Assembly: GCA_015654635.1 (NCBI GenBank)
Contig: JAATGP010000010.1
Location: 1 to 39,233 of the forward strand
DNA: 39,233 nt
Direction: 5' to 3'
Source of the DNA: Alphaproteobacteria bacterium
Lineage (GTDB): Bacteria; Pseudomonadota; Alphaproteobacteria; Micropepsales; Micropepsaceae
In this document: positions 15,284 to 22,879 of the stretch, piece after piece
Position numbering within the stretch: position 1 is the first letter of the stretch
How the letters are laid out: each line of letters starts with the position of its first letter
The notes under the pieces: generated by a model
The model's database searches: none
Seen by the model: only the letters and a program-made list of their open reading frames with translations
What the model was told of the DNA's origin: nothing
Translations under genes and position numbers: made by a program

Positions 15284-16711
15284 CTACGCCACGTCGAGCG
15301 CCACGACATCCACAGCGTCATCCGGTGCGCTTTCGAGATAGACCGACAAAGGAGCCTCAGTCAGTTGCGGGCGGGCCGGAATGGTCAGCAGCACCTTGCC
15401 GCCCGCCTTGATCTGATAGGCTTGCAAAGGCCGCGCCCCCGCGATGGCACCCTGCCATGTCACCTTCACGCGGCCAGCCTCTTTGACCAGCGTGATGTCA
15501 GTTGGCTGGATCAGACCCTGCGCCTTGGACTGGAAGTAATTGGTGGTGGCGCCGTATTGCACCTCCGCCTCCTTTTCCAAAGCCTCCTTTTCGGCCTTGG
15601 TCATGGTGACGTCGGTCGCCGCGGCGAGATTGACGACGAGCTGGTCATCTTCCGGATTTTGGCGATTGATATGACCGGTGCCGATGATGGCAGTCGCCAC
15701 GCCAGGCAAGGACACGGTGTAACGCACCATGTCATGGCTGTTGATCTTGGCATTGCCGACCTTGGTGTTGACGTCGGCGGGGCTGCGCGAGAAGCGCGAC
15801 TCTTTGCCGAAGAACACGCCATCGGCAAACACCTTCATAGCAATGACGCCCATGCCGCGCGCCCGCGCCAGGGGCAGCACATTGTTCTGATGCGGCAGAT
15901 AGAGCTTGTCGTTGACGTTGAGCGCCACCAGCAGCGTGTCGATCTCGTTGCCCTCATCCATCCGCAGAAGCTTCATCAGCACCGGCGAATCCGCATGGCC
16001 CGAAACGCCGACATGGCGCACCCAGCGGCGATGATCGGGATTGAGGCCGGTATAATTGGTGCCGTCGCGGTAATCGAGCAGCGCCGCCAGCGCGCCGATC
16101 TGTTCGGGCATCTTGCCGCCGCGCTCGGCCATGCCGGTGTAAAGCTGCGCCACCTGCTCATACGTCCCCACCGCATGCATCTGGATGGAATTGAGATAGG
16201 CGCCTTCCGGAATAAAACCTTGGCCGTCCCCGAAAACCTGGGTCAGGGTGCGCTTCAACTCGTCGATGGCAAAAGGCCCCGCTGTATCGGCCGGATTTTT
16301 GGCAAAGCGTTTGTTGGTCTTGGAATTGAGGAACAGACTTTCGCGCAGCTCGGCCTTATAGCCGGGCGCGCCGGGCACCAGAGCGAGGCGGCGGAAGGCT
16401 TCGCCGTAATGCACTTGGCTGGGGCCATAGACATTGGCGGTATCGAGATAATTCACACCCAATTCCACGGCGCGCACAATGATGTCCGCCGCATCGACAC
16501 CCTCCGGCGTCCACTGCAAGGAAGCCTGCCCGCCCAGCCCCAAGGGCGTCACCAGATGACCGGTGCGGCCGAGCACACGCTTTTGAATCACGTTCGCTTT
16601 GGCTTTGGGGACGGGTTTGGCGGCGGATTTGGCGGCCAATGCCGGTTCGAGCAATGCGGTGGAGGCGGCACCCGCACTCAGCGCCGTCAAGAGCTGTCGT
16701 CTGGTCGTCAT
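15284..16711 (-). CDS. Tat-exported aldo/keto reductase with C-terminal extension
   Basis: A 475-residue protein. MTTRRQLLTALSAGAAS is a twin-arginine signal, followed by a hydrophobic run and a cleavage-like ALA. The aldo/keto reductase barrel starts at VIQKRVLGRTGHLVTPLGLG; the catalytic Asp and Tyr are in NYLDTANVYG and the His in IQMHAVG. Residues after about 400 (PTDITLVKEAGRVKVTWQGA onward) form a beta-rich tail resembling a fibronectin-III-like domain, not part of normal aldo/keto reductases. Export suggests a periplasmic reductase or sugar-modifying enzyme, but the substrate is unknown. It is 148 bases downstream of the hxlR-family gene on the same strand. Confidence 0.82.
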   Translation of the reverse strand: MTTRRQLLTALSAGAASTALLEPALAAKSAAKPVPKAKANVIQKRVLGRTGHLVTPLGLGGQASLQWTPEGVDAADIIVRAVELGVNYLDTANVYGPSQVHYGEAFRRLALVPGAPGYKAELRESLFLNSKTNKRFAKNPADTAGPFAIDELKRTLTQVFGDGQGFIPEGAYLNSIQMHAVGTYEQVAQLYTGMAERGGKMPEQIGALAALLDYRDGTNYTGLNPDHRRWVRHVGVSGHADSPVLMKLLRMDEGNEIDTLLVALNVNDKLYLPHQNNVLPLARARGMGVIAMKVFADGVFFGKESRFSRSPADVNTKVGNAKINSHDMVRYTVSLPGVATAIIGTGHINRQNPEDDQLVVNLAAATDVTMTKAEKEALEKEAEVQYGATTNYFQSKAQGLIQPTDITLVKEAGRVKVTWQGAIAGARPLQAYQIKAGGKVLLTIPARPQLTEAPLSVYLESAPDDAVDVVALDVA

Positions 16712-16859
16712 GGCAATGCCCCTCGGAAAAAATCACCGCCTGAGTATAAACCCGCCACCCCATTCCAGGCCCGATCACGACCCGTTGTATGCGTCAGAGT
16801 GGCCTATTACCGCCATCACGACGCAGTCACATGCACGCACAAACTCAGGCGGCCTGGGC

Positions 16860-17225
16860 TCACGCGGCCTTGGCCGGTTTCACTGCCTGGCGCTGCAACA
16901 TGAGGGCTTCGACTTCGTTCATGTGCTCCATCCCCCAGGCGCAAAGCGGTGCCAAAGCCATCGCCAGCGAGTGTCCGAAAGGCGAGAGCGAATACTCGAC
17001 CTTCGGCGGAATCTCACCAAAGTCGCGCCGTTCGACCACACCGTCGGCATGCAATTCCTTCAATTGCTGGATCAGCATCTTGTTGCTCACCTTCGGCATC
17101 AGGCGCCGCAGCTCGCCATAGCGCCGCGTGCCATGCGCAAGATGGAAAAGGATCAATGGCTTCCACTTGCCGGCCAGAACGGCCAGAACCGCGTCTAGAC
17201 CGCAGGTAAAGGGCGCCGCCGTCAT
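16860..17225 (-). CDS. HxlR-family transcription regulator
   Basis: A 121-residue winged-helix regulator of the HxlR type: GKWKPLILFHLAHGTRRYGELRR is the classical opening, then MPKVSNKMLIQQLKELHADGVVERR and the wing ending VEYSLSPFGHSL. A Cys near the N-terminus (FTCGLDAVLAVLAGKW) is conserved in many members and is often used to sense reactive aldehydes or oxidants. The start at 17225 is preceded by GAGGCTGAG. It diverges from a short-chain dehydrogenase gene across 98 bases that contain a TTTGGT/ACCAAA dyad, so that dehydrogenase is its probable target. Confidence 0.92.
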   Translation of the reverse strand: MTAAPFTCGLDAVLAVLAGKWKPLILFHLAHGTRRYGELRRLMPKVSNKMLIQQLKELHADGVVERRDFGEIPPKVEYSLSPFGHSLAMALAPLCAWGMEHMNEVEALMLQRQAVKPAKAA

Positions 17226-17240
17226 GTCTCAGCCTCTTTA

Positions 17241-17256
17241 TTTGGTGGTTACCAAA
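17241..17256. promoter_or_regulatory. Dyad in the hxlR/dehydrogenase divergent promoter
   Basis: TTTGGT (17241-17246), four bases, ACCAAA (17251-17256). It lies 15 bases before the HxlR start and 67 bases before the dehydrogenase start. Further GGTAA/TTACC half-sites occur nearby. Likely HxlR binding site by position. Confidence 0.4.
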
Positions 17257-17323
17257 AGGTGCATACTGGTAAAGAGTAAACTACCATCCCACTTCTAGGA
17301 AATCGCAATCTTTGGAGATTTCC

Positions 17324-18073
17324 ATGGGCAGACTGGAAGGCAAGATCGCCGTCGTTACCGGCGGCAACAGCGGCATCGGTTTGGCAACGGCAAAGCGCTT
17401 CGTGGCGGAGGGCGCGCACGTCTTCATCACCGGCAGACGGCAAGCCGAGCTCGACCAAGCCGTCAAAGTGATTGGCGGCAAGGTCACCGCCATACAGGGT
17501 GATATCGCCAAGCCAGCGGATATCGACCGGCTGTTCGCGGCGGTGCGGACGCAAAAGGGCCGTGTCGATATTCTATTCGCCAATGCGGGACTTGGCACCG
17601 TCGCCCCGCTTGGCGCCATTACTGAAGCGGAGTTCGATCACACCTTCGGCGTCAACGTCAAAGGCACGCTGTTCACGGTTCAGAAGGCCCTTGCGCTGAT
17701 GACGGCGGGGGGATCGATCATCCTTACCGGCTCGACCACGGGCACGACCGGCACGCCGGGATTTAGTGTCTACAGTGCGAGCAAGGCCGCCATTCGCAAC
17801 TTCGCGCGCAGTTGGGCCCTTGATCTCAAGGGCTCCGGTATCCGCGTGAACGTCCTGTCTCCCGGTCCGACATCGACCCCGGGGCTTCATGGCATCGCCA
17901 GCACGCCGGAAGAAGACAAGGCTCTGGTCGCAGGTTTGATCGCACAGACCCCTCTCGGCCGTCTTGGCCAGCCCGAGGAAACCGCGGCAGCGGCTCTCTT
18001 CCTTGCCAGCGATGACAGCAGCTTCATGACCGGCAGTGAACTCTTCGTCGACGGCGGCCAAGCGCAAATCTGA
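17324..18073 (+). CDS. Short-chain dehydrogenase/reductase, classical FabG-like
   Basis: A 249-residue classical SDR: cofactor loop TGGNSGIG near residue 12, NAG near residue 85, catalytic Ser in ILTGSTTG and Tyr-x-x-x-Lys in YSASK, and the typical end FLASDDSSFMTGSELFVDGG. It uses NAD(P) to oxidise or reduce an alcohol/ketone; the substrate cannot be read. The ATG at 17324 has GGAG at good distance; an earlier TTG at 17312 overlaps that site. It is divergent from the hxlR-family gene and probably controlled by it, in response to an electrophile or carbonyl compound. Confidence 0.9.
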   Translation: MGRLEGKIAVVTGGNSGIGLATAKRFVAEGAHVFITGRRQAELDQAVKVIGGKVTAIQGDIAKPADIDRLFAAVRTQKGRVDILFANAGLGTVAPLGAITEAEFDHTFGVNVKGTLFTVQKALALMTAGGSIILTGSTTGTTGTPGFSVYSASKAAIRNFARSWALDLKGSGIRVNVLSPGPTSTPGLHGIASTPEEDKALVAGLIAQTPLGRLGQPEETAAAALFLASDDSSFMTGSELFVDGGQAQI

Positions 18074-18381
18074 GGCACGGCACCGCTGACGAAAAATCGC
18101 AAAAGCTATGGCGCCCGCCAAGCGAGAGCTTGGTGGGCCGCTTTGAATTGCCGTGCCGAGAACCGCGGCAGAACGGCTCAGGGGACGGCGGCGGGCTGTT
18201 GAAAACCGCGCTCCTGCAAAGACAGAAAGAAAGGCAGCGCAATCGCTTGGCGCTCTGAGCCGCGTCTGTGCTGAGGCCAGCGCCATTATGCAACCCTGCC
18301 CTGTATAATTTGATATTCTACTTTTCATGTAGACATTATGGGTACAATCTACATATCGAAACGGTGATGAGGGAGTTTCCC
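18074..18381. other. Intergenic region with ompW upstream signals
   Basis: 308 bases without a gene. The left part is GC-rich and unremarkable. From about 18300 it becomes AT-rich and holds a dyad at 18327-18354, the likely control region of the OmpW gene. An in-frame extension of ompW up to 18268 crosses it and is not credible. Confidence 0.5.
18327..18354. promoter_or_regulatory. Inverted repeat upstream of ompW
   Basis: ATGTAGA (18327-18333), fourteen bases, TCTACAT (18348-18354), centred about 41 bases before the GTG start. The TCTAC sequence also occurs in direct orientation at 18317-18321. A dimeric regulator site is likely; its protein is not encoded next to it. Confidence 0.45.
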
Positions 18382-18990
18382 GTGAAGAAGCTGTATTACC
18401 CGCTTACTGCCATCCTTTTTGCCACCGCCGCCGCCGCCGCGCCGTATGATGCGGGCACGATTTTGCTCCGCCTGCGCGCGGTGGAGATCGTTCCCGACGT
18501 CAGCTCGACGGTCAGCATCGGCGGCAAGGTCAGCATTACCGACACCACGATTCCGGAAGCCGACATCACCTATTTCTTCACCGATCATTGGTCGGCAGAA
18601 ATCATCGCCGGCACCAACAAACACGCCATCTATTATAACGGCAGCACCAAGCTCGCGAATGTCTATCTGCTGCCGCCGACGCTGACGCTGCAATACCATT
18701 TCGATCAGATCGGTCCCTTCCAACCCTATCTCGGCGCCGGTCCCAATTTTACGATCTTTTACGACCGCTCCACCGGGCCGCTCGGCAAGCTGCGCACCAC
18801 CGACGATTGGGGCTTTGCGCTGCAGGCGGGCACCGACATTCCGCTGACGGAAGATGGCCGCTATTTTGCGAATATCGATGTCAAGCGGCTGTGGCTGTCA
18901 ACCAACGCCTCGTTCAGCGGCGCCCCGGTGACCGCTAGCGTCAACATCAATCCGTGGCTGATCGGCACCGGCGTCGGCGTCCGCTTCTAG
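18382..18990 (+). CDS. OmpW-family outer membrane protein
   Basis: A 202-residue predicted eight-stranded beta barrel. The signal peptide (KKLYYPLTAILFATAAAAA) is followed by GTILLRLRAVEIVPD, the OmpW opening, then PEADITYFFTDHWSAEIIAG, PPTLTLQYHF, FQPYLGAGPNFTIFYD and a terminal strand ending VGVRF with the aromatic residue required for barrel insertion. OmpW forms a narrow channel for small hydrophobic compounds. The GTG at 18382 was chosen over the ATG at 18367 because GAGGGAG precedes it and it gives a standard signal peptide. Confidence 0.88.
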   Translation: MKKLYYPLTAILFATAAAAAPYDAGTILLRLRAVEIVPDVSSTVSIGGKVSITDTTIPEADITYFFTDHWSAEIIAGTNKHAIYYNGSTKLANVYLLPPTLTLQYHFDQIGPFQPYLGAGPNFTIFYDRSTGPLGKLRTTDDWGFALQAGTDIPLTEDGRYFANIDVKRLWLSTNASFSGAPVTASVNINPWLIGTGVGVRF

Positions 18991-19112
18991 GAAATCCGCC
19001 TATGTTCAAATGGCTCTTCGGAAACGCCTCAACCAAGCGCGCGCGCAAAGGCTTTGCTGCCGCGCAGGCTGAGGATTTGGTAAAGTCGTCATCGCAGCAA
19101 GGAGTACCCACC

Positions 19113-20381
19113 GTGGCAGAACCAGGTTTTTCAACACGCAGCATCCACGCGGGTGCCAAACCAGATCCCACGACCCAAGCCCGGGTCACACCGATCTATC
19201 AGACGGCATCCTATGTCTTCGACAATACCGATCAGGCGGCCAATCGTTTCGGCCTCAAGGAATTCGGCAACATCTACACGCGCATCGGCAATCCGACCAA
19301 TGCGGTTCTGGAGGAGCGTGTAGCGTCACTCGAAGGCGGCGTGGCGGCGTTAGCGGTGGGTTCGGGCCATGCCGCCCAGCAGCTGGCGCTCTACTCCATT
19401 CTCGATGTGGGAGACGACATCGTGGCCGGGCGTCAGCTTTATGGCGGCACGGTCAACCAGTTCAATCATGCCTTCAAGAAATTCGGCTGGGGCGTCAAAT
19501 GGGCCGACTCGACCAAGCCGGAAAGCTTCAAGGCGCAGATTGGGCCGAAGACAAAAGCGATCTGGGTTGAGAGCATTGCCAATCCGGGCGGCGTCATCAC
19601 CGACCTGGAGCCGATCGCCAAGATCGCCCATGAGGCGGGCATTCCGCTCATCGTCGACAACACGCTGGCGACGCCCTATCTCATTCGCCCCTTCGAATGG
19701 GGCGCCGACGTCATCGTGCATTCGGCAACCAAGTTTCTCGGCGGCCACGGCAACTCCATCGCAGGCGTCATCGTCGATAGCGGCAAGTTCCCCTGGAACA
19801 ACGGCAAATTCCCCACCCTGACCGAACCCAACGGCTCCTATCATGGTCTGAAAATCTGGGAGACCTTCGGCAATATCTCTTACATTCTGGCTGCGCGCGT
19901 ATTGGGCCTGCGTGACCTTGGGCCAGCGTTGTCACCCTTCAACGCCTTTTTGATTTTGACCGGTATCGAAACCCTGCCGCTACGCGTTCAGAAGCACTCG
20001 GACAATGCCGTCACGGTCGCCACTTGGCTGAAGAACCATAGCCAAGTGTCCTGGGTGAAATACGCGGGCCTCGAAGGCGATGACAATTATGCGCGCTTCA
20101 AGAAGTATAGCCCCAAAGGCGCGGGCAGCGTCTTCACCTTTGGCGTCAAAGGCGGCTATGAGGCGGGCAAGAAGCTGGTGAATTCGGTCAAGCTGTTCAG
20201 TCATCTCGCCAATATCGGCGACACCCGCAGCCTCATCATCCATCCGGCCTCCACCACGCACAGCCAGCTCTCCAAAGAAGAACTGGACGAGGCGGGCGCC
20301 ACCGAAGATACGGTGCGCGTCTCTATCGGCCTCGAAGATGCGGCCGACATTATCGCCGATCTGGAACAAGGCCTGGCGTAA
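19113..20381 (+). CDS. O-acetylhomoserine sulfhydrylase-type PLP enzyme
   Basis: A 422-residue Cys/Met-metabolism PLP enzyme. It starts [19 protein letters not shown] followed by [10 protein letters not shown], shows [20 protein letters not shown], and has the PLP lysine in [12 protein letters not shown]. These features match O-acetylhomoserine (thiol)-lyases, which make homocysteine from O-acetylhomoserine and sulfide; cystathionine gamma-synthase is less likely. The GTG at 19113 has AGGAG eight bases before it. An ATG at 19002 would add 37 residues beginning MFKWLFGNAS that are not typical of the family; this start cannot be excluded. Confidence 0.85.
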   Translation: MAEPGFSTRSIHAGAKPDPTTQARVTPIYQTASYVFDNTDQAANRFGLKEFGNIYTRIGNPTNAVLEERVASLEGGVAALAVGSGHAAQQLALYSILDVGDDIVAGRQLYGGTVNQFNHAFKKFGWGVKWADSTKPESFKAQIGPKTKAIWVESIANPGGVITDLEPIAKIAHEAGIPLIVDNTLATPYLIRPFEWGADVIVHSATKFLGGHGNSIAGVIVDSGKFPWNNGKFPTLTEPNGSYHGLKIWETFGNISYILAARVLGLRDLGPALSPFNAFLILTGIETLPLRVQKHSDNAVTVATWLKNHSQVSWVKYAGLEGDDNYARFKKYSPKGAGSVFTFGVKGGYEAGKKLVNSVKLFSHLANIGDTRSLIIHPASTTHSQLSKEELDEAGATEDTVRVSIGLEDAADIIADLEQGLA

Positions 20382-20393
20382 GTCTTTTGTGAC

Positions 20394-20419
20394 AGGCGGG
20401 GGTTTTGCGGCCTCCGCCT
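20394..20419 (+). terminator. Possible terminator after the sulfhydrylase gene
   Basis: AGGCGG (20394-20399) and CCGCCT (20414-20419) can pair around a fourteen-base loop containing TTTT, and GACA/TGTC extend the stem with a small bulge. It starts 12 bases past the stop. No long T run follows, so efficiency is uncertain. Confidence 0.3.
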
Positions 20420-20600
20420 TTGTCGCGAACTATCGCAAGATGCCGCGAAAGACCTTGCTGGCTTCAGCCTCGCGACGATAAGCCGGAACGATGCCATATC
20501 TTTGCTTAGCCGAAATTTGGTCAACATCCCGCGCTAGAGCAGCGGCACTGACATTCTCGCGCGTTCGCGGCGGCTATCTGCGCCCTTGGGGGCTTTTGGG

Positions 20601-20969
20601 ATGTTGATTGGTGCGCGTGCGCTGCTTGCACTTGCCGTCTTGTCGGCCGCTGCACAAGCCACCGATGCCCCGGCTGGCGATGCGATGGCCGCTTACTACG
20701 GCAACACGCTGATCAGCCGCGACGGCGGCTATGTCAGTCACTTCTATTACAAGGCGGACCACACCTTCAGCGGCAAGGTCCCGGCTTACATGTTCGCATT
20801 CCAAGGAACCTGGCAACAGATGCCCGACGGCAGCATCTGCCGCATCTACAATCCGCCCCTGCCCCGCGTCAAAAATCCCGATTGCGGACCGCTGCTGGTG
20901 CATCACCTCGGCGACAAAGAAAACGCGCCCAACGGCGACGCCGCAAAACTGGTGCCGGGAATCCAGTAA
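20601..20969 (+). CDS. Small secreted protein of unknown function
   Basis: A 122-residue protein with a signal peptide (LIGARALLALAVLSAAAQA) and a mature part of about 100 residues rich in aromatic and glycine residues (AYYGNTLISRDGGYVSHFYY, GKVPAYMFAFQGTWQQ). Two Cys in the second half (SICRIY, NPDCGPL) could form a disulfide in the periplasm. The repeated hairpin-like aromatic pattern suggests a small beta fold. No family recognised. ATG at 20601 fits the signal peptide; a TTG at 20586 is a weaker choice. It is convergent with the TPR gene. Confidence 0.6.
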   Translation: MLIGARALLALAVLSAAAQATDAPAGDAMAAYYGNTLISRDGGYVSHFYYKADHTFSGKVPAYMFAFQGTWQQMPDGSICRIYNPPLPRVKNPDCGPLLVHHLGDKENAPNGDAAKLVPGIQ

Positions 20970-20987
20970 ATCCGCCGAACGGGGCGC

Positions 20988-21734
20988 TCAACCCGCCGCC
21001 AATTGTTCTCTGGCGATGCGGTACCATTCGCGCTGGCGGCTGCGGTAATAGCTGGGGGCGTGCTTGACCGAGGCGATAATCTCGCGGAACAGGGCGCTCG
21101 CACGCTCCTTATGGCCGATCTGCTGCAACAACAGCGCATAACGACAGCGCGCTTCTTCGCCGGGATAGCGCGGCACCACCGACTCAAATTGGCGCAAGGC
21201 CTCATCGGTGCGCCCCGCCAGCGTCAGCGCGCGGGCATAATCAAGTTCGGTATCGGCATCGATGGCGGCACGGTCCAGCGCCTTTAGATTCTCGAACGCG
21301 GTCACCGCGCCAAGGCCGTCGCCCGCCAGCAGTTTGGCCCGCGCCATGCCGCGCAGCAGCACCGGATCGCTGGCGCCGATGGGACCCGCCATGGCGCTTT
21401 GGTAAAGCTCGACCGCATCCTGAAACAAGCCGCGCTTGATGCATTCCTCCGCCAGCGCCCGCTTGGCATCAGCCGAGCCCACGCGCTCCACCTCGCGCAG
21501 CTTCTCGCGATAGGAGCGGCCGGGATCGGCCATGCTGGCAACATTGTCGGCGAAGCGCCGCGCCGAATTGCTGCCCGCCATATCGGGGATCACGGCGAAG
21601 AGAACATAAGCACCCCAGCCGATCGGCCCAAGCATGCCGATGACCAGCAGCCACCACCAAGGCCGCCCCGTGCGGATACAGTGATACGCAAAGGCAAGCG
21701 AAATCAGGAGATAGCCGAAACCGCCAAAAAACAT
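20988..21734 (-). CDS. TPR-containing membrane protein
   Basis: A 248-residue protein. The N-terminus has two transmembrane segments (GGFGYLLISLAFAYHCI and PWWWLLVIGMLGPIGWGAYVLF), like the short phospholipase-D-nuclease N-terminal module. It is followed by about 170 residues of helical repeats (AVELYQSAMAGPIG, ALTLAGRTDEALRQFESVV, YALLLQQIGHKERASALF) that read as tetratricopeptide repeats, facing the cytoplasm or periplasm as a protein-binding arm. Partner unknown. ATG at 21734 is preceded by AGGTTGA. It lies 54 bases beyond the stop of holC on the same strand, so it may be read through from it. Confidence 0.7.
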   Translation of the reverse strand: MFFGGFGYLLISLAFAYHCIRTGRPWWWLLVIGMLGPIGWGAYVLFAVIPDMAGSNSARRFADNVASMADPGRSYREKLREVERVGSADAKRALAEECIKRGLFQDAVELYQSAMAGPIGASDPVLLRGMARAKLLAGDGLGAVTAFENLKALDRAAIDADTELDYARALTLAGRTDEALRQFESVVPRYPGEEARCRYALLLQQIGHKERASALFREIIASVKHAPSYYRSRQREWYRIAREQLAAG

Positions 21735-21788
21735 ATGTTCAACCTGTAGCCCCCGCCGCCCTCAGATAGGCAGGGCGAGGCCAGCAAA

Positions 21789-22250
21789 TCAACCCTGCTT
21801 TTCCCATTTTCCGGTGGGGCTTTCTTTCCAATACGTCACCTCGTGACCAGCCGCCTTGGCCGTTTTCCAGGCCGCACGGGCGCCATCCAAAGCGGCGGGA
21901 TCGCGCCCATCGAACAGCAGCACGATGCGGGTCAGGGCCTTGGCCGCCTCACCGTTCCAATCGGGCGGGCTGGCACCGCCGACCAGAAACAGAATCGCTG
22001 CGTCATTGGCATTGCCCTCTTCCACCGTCAGCAGCACCGGCTGGCGCGCCGGCGCGCCATCGCCTCGCTGGGCATGGGGCAGAAAGCCATCGTTAAAGGT
22101 CCACAGCAAAGTATCGAGCGCATCGGCCCTGTCTGCCGAATCGCAGCGGATCAGAACCTTCCAGCCGCGCGCCACGCTCTTCTCCACCAGCCCCGGAAGA
22201 ACATCGTCGAGGCCGTGTTTTTCGAGGTGGTAGAAAAGAGTCTCGGTCAT
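21789..22250 (-). CDS. holC: DNA polymerase III subunit chi
   Basis: HolC links the clamp-loader complex of the replicative polymerase to single-strand-binding protein. The 153-residue product begins TETLFYHLEKHGLDDVLPGLVEKSVARGWK and has LDTLLWTFNDGFLPHA, the family signature, followed by the PVLLT and NDAAILFLV strands. The start at 22250 has AGGACC before it; the upstream frame to 22394 runs through the parD promoter region. In many alphaproteobacteria holC lies next to pepA, as here apart from the parD gene and a repeat in between. Confidence 0.9.
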   Translation of the reverse strand: MTETLFYHLEKHGLDDVLPGLVEKSVARGWKVLIRCDSADRADALDTLLWTFNDGFLPHAQRGDGAPARQPVLLTVEEGNANDAAILFLVGGASPPDWNGEAAKALTRIVLLFDGRDPAALDGARAAWKTAKAAGHEVTYWKESPTGKWEKQG

Positions 22251-22325
22251 CGAAGGTCCTATGCCAAGCTTGCGCCGGCCCTGCTGACTGTTAGGATAGG
22301 GCAAAGTCCGACATAGGGGCAAATC

Positions 22326-22610
22326 ATGGCCACCAACGTCCAATTGTCTCCCGAGCACGAAGAATTCGCCCGCAACCTGATCGAGACGGGCCACTACAAC
22401 AACGTCAGCGAAGTGGTCAGCTCAGGACTCCGGCTTTTGCAGGAACGCGAAGCCCGCCGCAAGGACTTCGCCAAGATGCTGGCTGAGGTCGACGCGGAAA
22501 CCGAGCGCGAAGGCACATACGCCATCGATGAAGTCCTCGCCGAAATGGACGCGATCCTCGCCGAGGAAGAAGCCTTCGGTCATATAAAACTGTCATCCCC
22601 GGCCGAATAA
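22326..22610 (+). CDS. parD: ParD-family antitoxin, without a toxin gene
   Basis: A 94-residue protein of the ParD/CC2985 antitoxin family: ATNVQLSPEHEEFARNLIETGHYNNVSEVVSSGLRLLQEREAR is the ribbon-helix-helix part, followed by an acidic toxin-binding tail (DEVLAEMDAILAEEEAFG). AGGGGC precedes the ATG. A ParE toxin gene would be expected directly after it, usually overlapping, but none is found; the sequence enters a repeat element whose first bases supply the last residues (SSPAE) and the stop. So the gene is either a solitary antitoxin or the remainder of a module cut by the repeat. It may act as a self-repressor only. Confidence 0.8.
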   Translation: MATNVQLSPEHEEFARNLIETGHYNNVSEVVSSGLRLLQEREARRKDFAKMLAEVDAETEREGTYAIDEVLAEMDAILAEEEAFGHIKLSSPAE

Positions 22611-22785
22611 TCCGAGCGCGAGCGAGGAGTACGAGGGAAAGGGGACCCAGGTATACACATATACTTGGTGTCAAAATCAGCGTGTACTTCTTGCTCGTCT
22701 GTCAACGCAATCTACTATGTCAGCACCTGGGTCCCTTTCCCTTCGCGCCCGTCGCTGCGCTCCGGCCACTCAGCCGGGGATGACA
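22591..22785. repeat. Nested inverted-repeat element, copy 1
   Basis: Outer arms TGTCATCCCCGGC (22591-22603) and GCCGGGGATGACA (22773-22785) are perfect. Inner arms, GGGAAAGGGGACCCAGGT (22635-22652) and ACCTGGGTCCC plus TTTCCC (22725-22741), differ by one base. Copy 2 at 37100-37327 has the same design. The 72-base centre is AT-richer. No coding capacity seen; a non-autonomous mobile repeat is likely. Confidence 0.75.
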
Positions 22786-22879
22786 ATCTTAGATAAACAA
22801 CGCGGCCGCATCGCCGCCGCGGATTCAGCGTGTCCTTCACGGCGCGCGGGACCTTCCGTCCGTCCTCGGACGGTTCTGA

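Noticed and set aside
15365..16903. 512-residue frame opposite the aldo/keto reductase
   Set aside because: Shadow of the reductase gene; the sense strand has a Tat signal and catalytic residues.
22653..22724. Hidden parE or small RNA in the centre of the repeat
   Set aside because: Only 72 bases between the inner arms, with no open frame resembling ParE and no promoter pattern.
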